A DNA stretch of 64,000 bases from Macrobrachium rosenbergii (lineage: Eukaryota > Arthropoda > Malacostraca > Decapoda > Palaemonidae): positions 52,385,727 through 52,449,726 of the forward strand of contig NC_089781.1 in assembly GCF_040412425.1 (NCBI RefSeq). The letters run 5' to 3'. The notes below the pieces were generated by a model. It did no database searches and was not told the origin of the DNA. It was given only the letters and a program-made list of their open reading frames with translations. The translations under genes and the position numbers were made by a program. Of the stretch, positions 33,717 to 45,286 are shown piece after piece (the stretch's first letter is position 1; every line of letters begins with the position of its first letter).

Positions 33717-33799
33717 AATAAATATTGTAAATAGGATTTTAGAAAAAATGCAAATTGATAATCCACAAAAAGAAAATTACACTTGAACACACTAACGTT

Positions 33800-34609
33800 A
33801 TACTTTCAATAATTATATTACATTTGGGAGAAATGCAACATTTACTAAGGGAATATGAACCAATGATACTATGTTTACAACATGTCAACAAAACACTATC
33901 AACAATAGGTAAATATAACTTAGCATCCTCATCTAGAGAGGAGAAGGATATTTAGGTACTGCTATATATGTACATAACAAAGTATGTTATGACAGTGTAC
34001 CTGTAAACTTTACTGATCTGCAAATATTGCGTATTAGAATACGAATAAAAAAACGACAATTATGTAATTTATAATTTATACAACCAACCCAATAAAAATT
34101 ATGACTTTGACAAACTTAAAGAAATACTTAATAATGCCAAGGAACCTACCATAATCTTAGGTGATTTTAATGCCCACAACCCGATGTGGAACTGTAATTG
34201 TACAGACTCAAATAGAGCAGGAAGTGAAATTGAAGATTTCATAAATTCATATGATAACGAAATCAGCACATATTTTTTTAAAACACATGGAACATTTTCC
34301 TCAGTCGTCTTAACTCTATGTACAACAAAAATAGTTTACAGATTGGATTGGAATACAGTTGACGACTTGTATACAAGTGATCATTTCCCAACATTAATTT
34401 CATTATTGCAAAATAATCCCACCAAGCATGTCCCTCTATATAACATTTATAAAACAGATTGGGAGCAATATGAATCCCACACTAGGAATATCACAGTATT
34501 TGAATATTTAAAAGACCATACTGAAACTAATAAATTTCTTGTTGATTTCATTAAAAATGCTGCTGATAAAGCAAAACCAAAATCCAAATCTCATCCAACA
34601 AAACACTAA
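33800..34609 (+). pseudogene. A0 ORF2: AP-endonuclease
   Basis: Readable in patches: LREYEPMILCLQHVN, GYLGTAIYVHNKV, IYNLYNQPNKNYD, then LGDFNAHNPMWNCN (about 34155-34200, intact GDFNAH), FSSVVLTL and TSDHFPTLIS (34375). It lacks the QWNxNG start, which a deletion near 33820 has removed. The ORF closes after HPTKH. Confidence 0.75.
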
Positions 34610-35542
34610 GTCCCATGGTAGTGTGAAAAACCAACAGAATTAATAAAAATAAAACACCAAATTGTAAGACGATTAGATAATTTGAATGTAAAGTTCAATA
34701 AAATAAACAAAACACTACTGATATTAGAAGGAACTTTATGAAAAATGACTGTATTATTATTCGAAATTGATACATTAGAACCTCTCTAAATCAAAATATC
34801 TGCAAAATTTAAAAGAGAAGTAATTCCAGGAAGAATCATTTCATGGAGGAAATATGTATCAGATCTCTCTAATAATACTACCATGCAAAAAATATGGGAA
34901 AAATTCAGGAAAATAAATGGTACCCATGTTAAACCACCTAGACATGCCATAATAAAAAATGGGAAAAGAATACTTGATCCTAAAGAAATAAGTAATGTAA
35001 TAGGAGAAAATTTAGCAGAAATATGTAGTGACAAAAATTTAGATGAACATTTCCGCACAAAGAAAGATAGTATAGAATTAAAAACAATAAATTTTGAAAC
35101 CATAGAAGGTATGTAGTATAATAAAAAATTTAATATGGAAGAGTTAGAATTTGCTCTGTTGAGCAGCAATAAAATCTGCCCCTGGAGGTGACAGTATTTG
35201 TTTTGAAATGATCTGCCATTTAGCATCTTTGGCAAAGACATACTTATTAGAGCTTTATAACCATTTATGGCTTCGAAATGTATTTCCTAATGAATGGTGT
35301 AAAGCTATAATTATTCCTGTCCCCAAACCTGGAAAACATCCCAGTAATGTAAACAATTACATACCAATTTCTTTAACTAGTTGTTTATGCAAATTACTAG
35401 AAAATATGGTAAATGCTCGACTAACATGGCACATTCGAGAAAATAAAATTTTGATTCCCACTCAATTCAGGTCACAATGTAACAGATCTACATTGGATTC
35501 TTTGTCTAACTTGGAAGACCAAATACAAAGAGGATTTGAACG
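34610..35542 (+). pseudogene. A0 ORF2: RT fingers, up to the CsRn1L-2 insertion
   Basis: Linker MQKIWEKFRKINGTHVKPP, then SAPGGDSICFEMICHLASLAK around a one-base shift near 35170, VPKPGKHPSNVNNY, ISLTSCLCKLLENMVNARL and CNRSTLDSLSNLEDQIQRGFER. It breaks at 35542, just before motif A, which is found at 51825. Stops occur near 35115. Confidence 0.8.
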
Positions 35543-35634
35543 TGTAAAGTCCCCGCTGAGCGAGTCTTCTATGATGAACGACCCGTTTTCTTCAATACCG
35601 CTCCTATAGGAGCGGGTCAAGCAGGATCAGCCAT
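35543..35634 (+). repeat. CsRn1L-2 5' LTR, first 92 bp
   Basis: TGTAAAGTCCCCGCTGAG to GGATCAGCCAT, matching the start of the 3' LTR at 51460. It carries an extra CGCTCCTATAGGAGCGG-type palindrome (about 35599-35615) that the 3' LTR lacks. It ends in the LINE-B target site. Confidence 0.85.
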
Positions 35635-36186
35635 CCCCACCAATGGCCCGACACCTTGATGTGGTGATGGGGTTTGTGTGTTGCAAGGATGAACTGGACT
35701 ATGGTAGTGGGGTAGTACCCTACCTTGGCAGGTCTAACTATGCTACATTGGTCAGTTCTGAGCATCCAGACTAAGCTCGGTCCTCTTTCAAGCCTTCTCC
35801 ATTTTCAATCCCTATCTTCTTCCCCTATCAAGAATGACCATTAGTTGATAACATTGGACCTAAATTGGATTACGGCTCTGACTGCTCCTCTGATTTGATG
35901 GAGGGTGAAGAGGACTGACATGCCTCTCCACCCGTAGAATATGAGTACCTGATGTGCCTGAGCGAGGGGAAGGTCTTATGTCAAACATGGCTCCCAGAGC
36001 TGGGTCTGATCTCGACGGACTGATGACGCCTCAAGTTCTGGGAGCCATGTGTATAACCAGGTTGTAGCCTCTAGGGGTGGCCACTTACAGTCGCATAACA
36101 CATCCCTCCCTTGTTGGGCTCCGTTTTACTTGGGAATATGGTGGGCGGAGGACTACCTGGCAGAAATAATATAGATACTCGTGTCT
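35635..36186 (+). promoter_or_regulatory. LINE-B 5' UTR with terminal hairpin
   Basis: Begins CCCCACCA on the first base after the TSD; this can pair with TGATGGGG (35665-35672) around CACCTTGATGTGGTG (35652-35666), the same design as A2. The rest differs from the A leader except for a few short blocks. No gene is seen. Confidence 0.65.
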
Positions 36187-37993
36187 ATGGATTATACATT
36201 AACTCCTGTTGACGACTCTAGATCGGACTTGGAACTGGCTCAGGAAAGCGTAAATAAAGAAGTTAATAATTCTAGACCCATACCCATATCTAACATAATG
36301 ACTATGGAACCATACTCAGTGCCACAAAAGGAAACTGTACCAGTAACAAATGGAAAAACTGAAAATATTAACAGAATTCGAAATAGACGACCTAAATATA
36401 GACCAGACCCTACATTGATATGCTTCGATTCATTATTTGGATATGACAGTTGGCCAAGATACTTGGTTTTTAAAACAGAAACTGAACTGACCGCTGCTAA
36501 ATTTGAAAATATTCTATTAACTCAGTACCCGACCAAAGAAATGACATTTAGATCTATAACAATAAAAGAATGGATAGTTGAAGCTACCACAAAAATTCAG
36601 TCGGAAACTTATCAAAAGCTTAATGATATGAATGGAATAAAAGTCACGGTCCAAAGACATGACAAGTTGAACAGTACTGAGGGAACAGTAATGTCACCAC
36701 CCAATAATGAGTGATGGCCTACCAGATGAGACATTACTACTGAAATCATTAAAAATTAGATATCCCAATATTGTAAACGTAAAAGTATATGAAATCCCAA
36801 ATAAAAGGCATCATGGTAAAAAATTGAGAATAGCTAAAATTAAATTTGAAGGCCAGACTCTTCCACCTAATATTAAAATAGAAGGCCAGAGAAGAGAAGT
36901 ATTACCCCATATACCAAAGCCTCTTCAATGTACAAACTGCTCTAAATATGGTCACACTAAAAGCAAATGTAGAAACGATCCAGTTTGTGCATTCTGCGGT
37001 TCAGAAGATCACGAAACTACTTGGAACTGTGGAGCACCAAAATGTTGTAATTGTGGGCAAGACCACCATGCCAGATCAAAGATATGCCCATTCTACATAT
37101 ATAACACTGAACTAAAATTATTAATAAGCAGGTCTGGCATGCCAATTCCAGAAGGAAAACAAGAATTGAAATCAAGAGGTGTAATGAACCCTACTAGAAA
37201 TAAATCATATAGAGATGCCATAGAAAAAATATTACCCAAGAAAAATGTTAAAATACCTGAAAGAGCAAATGATAAAGAAACGACAAGGTCAGCAGACATA
37301 AAAATTAACATAAAGTCTCTTGGAGAATCTAGTAACACAGCACTAATAAGCAACCCTTATGAAATACTAATGAAAGATGACGAATTGCAATCAATAGACT
37401 TTGAAGAGGAAGAAAATCATGCTGACGAAACAAGAAAACGAGGTAAAGAAATAATTTCTCCCCCAAAAACTCAGGTTAACACTAATGACACCAAGAAGAA
37501 GAAAATGCCCAAACTCAACAGGAAAACATCCGCTAATTTAGATAACATTGATGAAATAAGTCCTTCACCAGTGTTTCCAAGTAATTTTCAAGACAAAATT
37601 CAATCAATCCAAGGAAGGCAAAATGATAATTGTGAGTGTCAACAGTGTAGCCAAGAAGGTATAACACCCCAAACTGAACCTCATCATGAACGGTGTGGAT
37701 GCCATAAGTGCTTTTTGCAATATTGCAAAGAAACGAAACCCTTAAATAAGGAAAAATTGATAAACGTTATAAGGAATTTCTTAACTAGAAAAGATAACAC
37801 CCCAAGTCAGCTAGAATTACATACCAAAGATTGTATGTGTATTAGACACTTGCTATATTATCGTGAGAGTAAAATAGCAGTATTAGAAAATTTCTTAGCC
37901 AGACAAGAAGAAATTAAATTATCTATTGATTCAGAAGTTTACACAGAAATATCAAAAAACCAAAAAGGAAAAAGAAAAAGAAAATTAAATTAA
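36187..37993 (+). pseudogene. LINE-B ORF1: gag-like RNA-binding protein
   Basis: Almost intact: the ATG at 36187 (36187-36714) and the following frame (36707-37993) overlap at one shift near 36710. Blocks are FDSLFGYDSWPRYL, IKFEGQTLPPNIK, PHIPKPLQ, knuckles CTNCSKYGHTKSKC, CAFCGSEDHETTWNC and CCNCGQDHHARSKIC (all ligands present). A charged linker follows, then a Cys-rich end (CECQQC...CGCHKCFLQYC...HTKDCMCIRHLLYY) shared with LINE-A. The very basic C-terminus (KGKRKRKLN) could bind RNA. Confidence 0.85.
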
Positions 37994-38094
37994 ATCTAAT
38001 TAAGGGAACAATTACCCATTGTTTAAAAATTATTGAAAAAATTAATAATCAACTATACAAAATCATTTAACTTTCATCCCATTCAATTATACTA

Positions 38095-39110
38095 TTATTC
38101 AATGGAACATAAACGGTTTGAAAACAAGAATGCGCTTGGGTGAAATACAAAGACTCCTAAAACAACATGAACCAATGTGCATATGTTTACGTGTTAATGA
38201 TCCAGTTCCATCAATATGCAATTACTTCCTAGCCGCCTCCGTTTCAGGAGAAGGCAAGTTAGGAACAGCAATATATATGTTCATAATCGTGTAACATATT
38301 ATAAAATTACAGTTAATAGTAATTCATTTCAAATTTCTTCAATATGCCTGCATCTAACAAACAAATCTAGCTTTTTAGTCTGCAATCTTTATAATCAGCC
38401 AAATGAAAATTATGATATGGCTGATTTATCAAACATTTTATCACAGTTCAATGAACCTATTTTAGTTTTAGGTGATTTTAATGCTCACCACCCTTTATGG
38501 GATGCCAGTATCTTAGATGCAGATAGAGCAGGTAAAGACATAGAAAATCTAATACTTAATTACAACTATTGTTGTTTAAATGAAAATGAAACCCCAACAT
38601 ACTTTTTCAAAAACTCATGGGACCATATCATCTGTAGACCTCTGTCTATTTGTTCCACTTCATTAGTAGACAGATTGGAGTGGAATACTCTAGATGATCT
38701 TTATACTAGTGATCACTACCCAATTGTAATCACATGTCTTGAAGATGATCATCAACAATTTATACCAAAATTTAATTTTAAAAAAGCGGATTGGGAAAAG
38801 TATAATTTAGTTACCAAAAATGTTTCTTTCCAAAGTAACAATGATCACAATGAAATTAATTCATATTTTACAGATTTTGTAATTAGTTCTGGACACAAAT
38901 CAGTACCAATGACTACTTACAAACCACAAATAAATCCTGTTCCATGCTGGCCTACAGAACTTTCAGAAATGATCAAACTGAAGCACAAAATAAGTAGACG
39001 ATTAGACAGACTAAACCAGAGATATAACAAATTATATAAAAGTAATAGATATACATTGAAAGTCTTATTAATAGCATTGAAATTGATTATATCAAACCTT
39101 TATTGAATAA
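38095..39110 (+). pseudogene. LINE-B ORF2: AP-endonuclease
   Basis: IIQWNINGLKTRM, EPMCICL, GKLGTAIYM, then a one-base shift near 38270 into 38216-39106: SSICLHLTNKS, CNLYNQPNENYD, LVLGDFNAHHPLWD (intact), WDHIICRPLSICSTSLVDRLEWN and TSDHYPIVI. Catalytic motifs are all there; Gln/Glu of the CLQE motif reads CLRV here. Confidence 0.82.
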
Positions 39111-39656
39111 AAAAATATCTGATAATTCAGAAAAAAAAATTATTAGTAAGAGGAAGTCATCTTGGGATAATTACGTTTCCAGTTTCCCAAATGACACTGT
39201 TAAACAAATGTGGGATAGATTTCGAAAAATTAATGGCAAATGTAGTCGATCAACTAGATCCCCAATATTACACAATGGAGAAAGAGTTCATGATTTAAAA
39301 GAAATATCAAATATAATAGGTCGCCACCTAGAATCAATAAGTAATAGCTTGAATTTAGAATGAACATTTTCGAAATAGAAAAAGGAATGAAGGAAAATTA
39401 TAATTAATTTTGAAACAAGTCAACAACTATACTAGAATGTCCCATTTACATTAGAAGAATTTGATGCTGCATTAATATCTTGTAGTAACTCTGCCCCAGG
39501 AAAAGATAATATCTCTTTTGAACTTCTTATACATCTTAACATTAAAGCCAAAGAATACTTAATGAAATTTTATAATCACCTGTGGAAAAAGAAACTACTT
39601 CCCAAAGCATGGAAACATGCTATAGTAATTCCTATACCCAAACCTGGCAAAGACCC
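39103..39656 (+). pseudogene. LINE-B ORF2: linker and RT fingers
   Basis: Linker KQMWDRFRKINGKCSRSTRS, then SAPGKDNISFELLIHLNIKAK (about 39490-39555) and KKLLPKAWKHAIVIPIPKPGKDP, where CsRn1L-1 interrupts. The stop after LNLE (39361) and one at about 39430 mark damage between linker and fingers. Confidence 0.8.
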
Positions 39657-40077
39657 TGTAAAGTCACCAATTCGGCGCCAGGATAGTGTTTCGGCGGCGC
39701 CATTAATTAAGTCTCCGCTGAGCTTGTTTTCTTTGGTGACTTCCCGTTTTCTTCAAGCTCAATTAGTCACGCCTAAAACGTGCCAGGTCACGCATTTTAA
39801 TCATTTTTACTTTATGGTATTTATACGAATGTCACACATTGTGTATCACATGTTTCTTCATTCACAGGCATCAAGACTGTATCTATATTGTAGCTCTGTA
39901 TGTTTTGTATTGTAATTTGTACTCGTTCACTGCATATTATTGTTTATTGTTTCGACCTCAGGTCACAGTCAATTCCATTGTCTCATCACGGCTTCTATGC
40001 TGTCGGCCGCAATATAAGCTAAAACTCTGTAATAAAGTTAGTAACCTTTACCTGCTCAATTTCTTTGACACCTTACA
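39657..40077 (+). repeat. CsRn1L-1 5' LTR
   Basis: 421 bp, bounded by TGTAA and TTACA, an inverted pair. AATAAAG at about 40030 is a likely polyadenylation signal. It ends one base before the primer site. Confidence 0.85.
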
Positions 40078-40078
40078 G

Positions 40079-40313
40079 TGGTGACCCCGGAGTATCCCGG
40101 AGCCATTAGCGACTCACACGGCGACTCAGTCTTGGCTCCAGGATTTCTCCAAAACGCTGTTAGCGGCCTAAACACGGCGCTGTAACCAGCGCTTGAGCGC
40201 ACTACTCTGCAAAAAATATTGCACCAGCCAGCCACTAGCGGAACCACACGGCGCACGAAAAGTTACGACTGACGCGAAAGACCCCCACTCCAGTAAGGGG
40301 TCAAAGGAGCGAG
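40079..40313 (+). promoter_or_regulatory. CsRn1L-1 primer binding site and leader
   Basis: TGGTGACCCCGG follows the LTR. TGGTGACCCCG is complementary to the 3' end of tRNA-Trp, the primer of the CsRn1 group. CsRn1L-2 has the same site at 47683. The leader holds a duplicated GGAGCCATTAGCG...GACTCA phrase and no gene. Confidence 0.75.
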
Positions 40314-41240
40314 CATGGACGCGGATATCCTCCTTCATGCAGTTAAACGCGGACCCCGCTGACTCCGAGGTTTACCTACCTCCCATCACAGCCGCGCCGC
40401 CCCGCATCGAGAGGCTCCCGCAACTCCACACCAGCGCCCAACACACGATAATCCGGGCAACACAATCGCTGGCCGCCACCCGTAAAGCTTATAAAGCCAC
40501 GCAGGGGAACCCATCGATGTGGCTGCGCAGGGTGGAGAGCCACTTCAGAATCGCGGACCTCACGGACGAAATCCTACAGGCCGATTCACAGTGCTCAACG
40601 CCTTCCGGAGGACGTGTACAACAAACTCATCTCGCGAAAATCCAAACACACACCCTCACATACAGCACCACAAAAAGTTCCTCCTCGAAGCTTGCTCCCT
40701 GCCCATCGCCGAGCGGTTGCATACAGAGCTATATCGACCTTGCCAATAATCCACGCCACGACCTCAATCCAAGAGACGCGCAGGGGCATGGTCGAGATCT
40801 CCTGTCAATACCAGTCTTGGGTGGCACAAACAAGCGGCAGGAGATAAGCTTCATACGGGAAATCTTCCTTCGCCAACTCTCCCGGAAGTACGCAACCAGA
40901 TCGCTCACCCCTACACCATGCCTGTCGAGGACCTCAGAGGCGGACAACACCTCACAGACTCCGTCAAGGCTTCACAGCAAAAAAAACTTTGGCCAATCAG
41001 CCGGTCAGCTGCATTTCCAGCCTGAAGAGGACGTTTGAGCAGCCCGTCAACGCCATCGCCAACAGACGCCCACCATGTTTGCACAGCAGACGGAGGTCCC
41101 CGGCTTCTGTCGCTACCACAAGTGGTTCGGAAAGGACGCCAAACTGCCTGCCGCCCTGCTCGCTCAACCGCTCAAAAACGGGGTGGGGCGAGCAGGACAG
41201 GCCGCCATGGCAGCCGAAGAACCCAGGGCCTCAAAACAGT
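40314..41240 (+). pseudogene. gag: CsRn1L-1 gag
   Basis: Starts ATGGACGCGGATATCCTC as in CsRn1L-2 but shifts frame within 30 bases and several times after. Recognisable pieces are DSEVYLPPITAAPPR, MWLRRVESHFRIADLTDEIL, and at about 41095-41165 the CHCC region (CRYHKWFGKDAKLP-like, with one Cys displaced). It is clearly the homologue of the 48-kb gag. Confidence 0.7.
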
Positions 41241-42540
41241 AGGTTTTTTACGTCCGCGATACCGCTCCGCAGGATGATGCTGGTCGACACAGGAGCCTTT
41301 AAGTCGGTCTTCCCAGCATCCAGAGAGGACCGCAACCAGACACCAGACCCGGCCGCTATTCCTGACGGCCGCCAACGGAACCCCATCCTCTCCTACGGCA
41401 CCAGGCTCCTGTCGATCTCCATCCTGGCCAGAGTTACTCCTGGGACTTCATCGTCGCGATGGAAACCCCACTCCTGGGGCCGATTTTCTGGCGTTTTTTC
41501 GCCTGCTAGTCGACGGGTGAGGGCGCAAAACCCCCGACCTCGATACCGACTCCTGCCGGTCTCTCCCGTTAACGGCGGGACCCAGACCCACCATCAGCGC
41601 CGTCGCCCCACCAGTATGCACACCTTCTGTCGGAGTTCCTGAGGTGTTTAAGCCCGATCTTCGCCAAGTCCCCGACCCAGCCATTGCACGGCATATACCA
41701 CCATATAGTGACTAAAGGGCCCCGACACACATGCGGTTCCGCAGGCTTCCCCTCAGCGCCTTCAGGAGGCGAAAAAGCATTCAAGGAGATGGAACAGATG
41801 GGCATCTGCAGGAAAGCCTCCAGTCCATGGGCCTCCCTCCACATGGTGCAGAAACCGGACGGCTCCTGGAGACCCCTATTAACTACAGGCGGCTCAACAT
41901 TGCAACGGAGCCCGACCACTACCCTCTGCCCAATATGCAAGACCTCACGGCCTCCTTTCACGGGGCCAAAATATTCACTAAATTGGACCTTCTAAATCTT
42001 ATTTCCAGGTACCTGTTGCGCCAGAGGACATACCAAAGACAGCCATCATCACGCCTCTTCGGGTCCTATGTGTTTCGCCTTCTCCACCTTCGGGCTGAGG
42101 AACGCCGGGCCACCTTCCAGCAACTCATGGACAGCATCCTGGGGGACCTAAAATTCTGCGATCTGCTACGCCGACGACATTCTCATATTTTCCAGGTCTC
42201 ACAGCTTAACACCAGAGGCACATCAAAGCAGTCCTCCAGCGCCTCCAAGAAAACGGCCTGTCGTCCGTTTTTGACAAGTGTACCAAGTCCCAGAAAGCAG
42301 AATTCCTGGGTCACGAGGTGTTTGTAATTGTGGGCAAGACCGACAGGCGTCCGCCTCTTACATCGAAAGTGGCAGCCGTAAGCAAGTTCCCGACACCCAC
42401 CTCCATCAAGGCCGTCCAGGAGTTCCTTGGGATGGTAAACTTATACAGGCGGTTCATCCCCAAGGATCACGCACACCACGGCCCCCTGATGGAAGTCCTA
42501 AAAGGTCAACCGACATAGTCCCTGTCTTGGGGACCCAGCC
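41241..42540 (+). pseudogene. pol: CsRn1L-1 protease and reverse transcriptase
   Basis: MMLVDTGAFKSVFPAS (41273-41325) is the retropepsin motif. RT pieces include HMVQKPDGSWRP, LTASFHGAKIFTKLDLL (motif A), the catalytic YADD at 42167-42178, intact, and FLGMVNLYRRFIPKDH. The frame changes at least six times, so no full-length product is possible. Confidence 0.75.
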
Positions 42541-43120
42541 AGCAACAGGCCTTTCCCTGACGCAAGGCCGCCTCACCAAGGCAACCAATTGGCACACCAG
42601 GATCCCAAGGCTCCCTCCAGCTGACGACAGACGCCAGTAACGCTGACTCCCCAAAAACTCAAGCTGTTCTGGAGCAAATCATCAACGGCGCCCCAGCCCA
42701 TCGCTTCTTCAGCAAGAAGTTCAGTCCCGCTAAAACAGCACCTTCGACAGGGGAACTCTGCGCGTTGTACCGCCGCAGTTCGGCACTTCAAGTTCCTCCT
42801 GGAGGGGACGCCCTCATCTTCACAGACCACCAGCCACTGGTTCACGCCTTCACGAAGCAGGGGACGCATGGTCTTCCAGACAGCAGCGCCACCTCTCTCA
42901 GCCATAAGCGAATTTACCTGTTCCGTCAGGTACCTCCCGCAAGAAAATCCGGAACTGTGTTGATCTCCAGAGTCGAGTTGAACGCAGTGCAGCTTGGGTG
43001 TAGATTACCAGACCTTGCCAGAGAACAGGCCGCTGACCCAGAAACCCCAGCATACCGCACCGCCATCACATCCCCTCAAGTGGCGGACGTGACCCGCCCG
43101 GAGGCCCCAGCCTGCTAAGT
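42541..43120 (+). pseudogene. pol: CsRn1L-1 RNase H
   Basis: Fragments match the RNase H of CsRn1L-2 (50100-50460): LTTDASN-type sequence near 42620, GAPAHRFFSKKFSP, FDRGTLRVVPP, and IFTDHQPLVHAFTKQG (42820-42860). The end reads RVELNAVQLGC. The domain would degrade the RNA strand. Confidence 0.65.
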
Positions 43121-44316
43121 GACATCAGCACAGGCCAGCCCCGCCCTTTGGTTCCAGCCTCACGCCGCCGCCAGGTATTCGACATCATTCACGGCCTCTC
43201 ACACCCTCCGGCAGGACCACGCCAAACTGCTTTCAAAAAAGTTCGTCTGGCACGGGTGCAAAAGGACGCCACAGCCTGGGCAAAACAGTGCCTGCAGTGC
43301 CAGACCAGTAAAGTGGGTCGTCACACGCAGTCGGGGTAGGCGTTAATAGTAATTCCACAGCCAGGGCGCCGCCGCCACATCCACATCGACGTCGTCGGGC
43401 CCCTTCCCCATCAGGCGGATCCAGATACCTCCTCACGGTGGTAGACCGTTCGACGAGGTGGCCTGAACCACGCCCATGCAAGAAGCCACCGCCAGCCACC
43501 CTTTAATGAGGCCCTGTCTCCAGTTGGGTTAGCCGCAGGTCCCGACCACATCACAACCGATCCCCGCTTTTGTTTCCGAAAATTGTGGTCTGCCCTGGCT
43601 CAACTTTGGGAACCACGCACCACACCACCACAGCGTTAACCCAGCGCCAACGGCCTGGTTGAACAGTTCCACAGGTCCTTAAAGTCATCCTCATGGCCCG
43701 CTGCACCGCCGAGGACTGGAAACATCAGCTGCCGTGGGTCCTTCTAAATATACGTTGAGGACCGCCCAGAGCCGACGGCACCCCATCCGCAGCTGAACAA
43801 ACCTATGGGGAACCCCTCGTGGTGCCGGGAGAGCTCATGGACGGATGATCGCCACTCCCCATCTCTGCAGAGGCTCCGCGACGTTTACAAGTTATCACTT
43901 GCAGGCGCCATACATCGTCAAAGATAATCACCTTCATTTATACCACAGCTGTCATCCGCCACCCACGTCTTCGTAAGAGTCGACGCCGTTTCCGTCCACC
44001 ACTAACAATGATCTACAGGGGACCCTTCCGCGTTGGAGCGAAAAATATCTGGCTGGCACTCAGGCAAGAACGACTGGGTTTCCATAAACCGGCTAAAGCC
44101 CGCCTTCCTGTCGGAGAGTCCCGGCAGCGATTAGCACCTTCCCGCCAAACGCACTCCAGCACGCCCTCACCCCAAAGAAAATTAAGGGACCGCCCAAACA
44201 GCAGCCTCACAGGCGGGGAGGCCCTCAGTTATCTTCAAGGAGCCGCGGCACCCTTCAGCGAATCCCACCAGGTACAGGGGATTAACAGACGCGTCCCTCG
44301 TCTTGGGAGAATTATT
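43121..44316 (+). pseudogene. pol: CsRn1L-1 integrase and 3' region to the polypurine tract
   Basis: The zinc-binding part has DIIHGLSHP...KFVWHGCKRTP and CLQCQTSKVGRHTQSG. The core is present: IHIDVVGPLPHQA (first Asp, about 43380), ITTDPRF (about 43550) and NGLVEQFHRSL-type sequence near 43650. The C-terminal module is at 44008-44120 (YRGPFRVGAKN). This core of about 420 bp is what CsRn1L-2 lacks. GTCTTGGGAGAATTATT precedes the LTR at 44317. Confidence 0.65.
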
Positions 44317-44755
44317 TGTAAAGTCACCACCCGGTTAAACAGGATAGTGTTTCGGCGAAAAATTAATGGCAAATATAGTCTCCGCTGAGCTTGTTTTCTT
44401 TGGTGACTTCCTGTTTTCTTCAAGCTCAATTAGTCACGCCTAAAACGTGCCAGGTCACGCATTTTAATCATTTTTACTTTATGGTATTTATACGAATGTC
44501 ACACATTGTGTATCAAATGTTTAATTCATTCACAGGCATCAAGACTGTATCTATATTGTAGCTCTGTCCCATTTGTATTGTAATTTGTATGCACTGCATA
44601 TTATTGTTTATTGTTTCGACCTCAGGTCACAGTCAATTCCATTGTCTCTCATACATCTTAACATTAAAGCCGCAAATAAGCTGCCTGGATCTGTAATAAA
44701 GTGGCAAAGAAACTACTTCCCACATGGAAACATGCTATAGTTTCTTTGACACCTT
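44317..44755 (+). repeat. CsRn1L-1 3' LTR, mosaic with LINE-B sequence
   Basis: Matches the 5' LTR from TGTAAAGTCACCA on, but three short tracts differ and instead match LINE-B left of the insertion: 44356-44380 (like 39223-39247), 44651-44671 (like 39529-39549) and 44706-44740 (like 39588-39625). A fourth, ggcaaagatcc at 44756, repeats 39646-39656. All four are in the same order and at near-equal spacing. Confidence 0.85.
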
Positions 44756-45286
44756 GGCAAAGATCCAACATCAGTAAATAATTATAGACCTATATCACTA
44801 ACTAGTTGTCTTTGTAAACTCATGGAAAAAATGGTAAATAATAGACTCATATGGTATTTAGAGAAAAATAAAGTTCTAGCAGCCACTCAGTCTGGAAGTA
44901 TGAAAATCATTCAACTTTAAACTCACTAACATCACTAGAAGATCAAATCAAAAGAGGATTTGTACAAAAGAAAATCACTGTTGCAGTCTTATTTGACATT
45001 CAAAAAGCTTATGATACAACTTGGAGACATTTAATTATAGACACTCTATATGACATAAATCTAAGGGGTGGACTTCCAATTTTCATACGAAATTTCCTAA
45101 CAGAAAGAACATTTCAGACTAGAATTGAAACAGTATTATCGGAAACATTTGAAATAAAAGAAGGTATCCCTCAAGGAAGCGTACTAAGCAGCACATTATT
45201 TGCACTAGCTATCAATAATATAGTTAAACCACTTCCAAAAGATGTAAACAACAGCTTATATGTTGATGATTTTGCCATTTTTTACA
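44756..45286 (+). pseudogene. LINE-B ORF2: RT palm, motifs A and B
   Basis: Continues from 39656: ISVNNYRPISLTSCLCKLMEKMVNNRLIW, AVLFDIQKAYDTTWRH (motif A), then EIKEGIPQGSVLSSTLF (motif B) and SLYVDDFAIFY (motif C, YVDD intact), where the SINE enters at 45287. A small deletion near 44895 disturbs the QFGS block. Confidence 0.8.

Larger units (their letters stand above)
39657..44755 (+). mobile_element. CsRn1L-1: Ty3/gypsy element of the CsRn1 type
   Basis: LTRs are 39657-40077 (TGTAA...TTACA) and 44317-44755. PBS, gag, PR, RT, RNase H and IN occur in the common Ty3/gypsy order, GC-rich and riddled with indels. It is related to CsRn1L-2 but has its own LTR family. The right LTR is a patchwork that contains bits of the left-flanking LINE-B sequence, so its 3' edge and TSD cannot be read cleanly. 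Confidence 0.85.
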
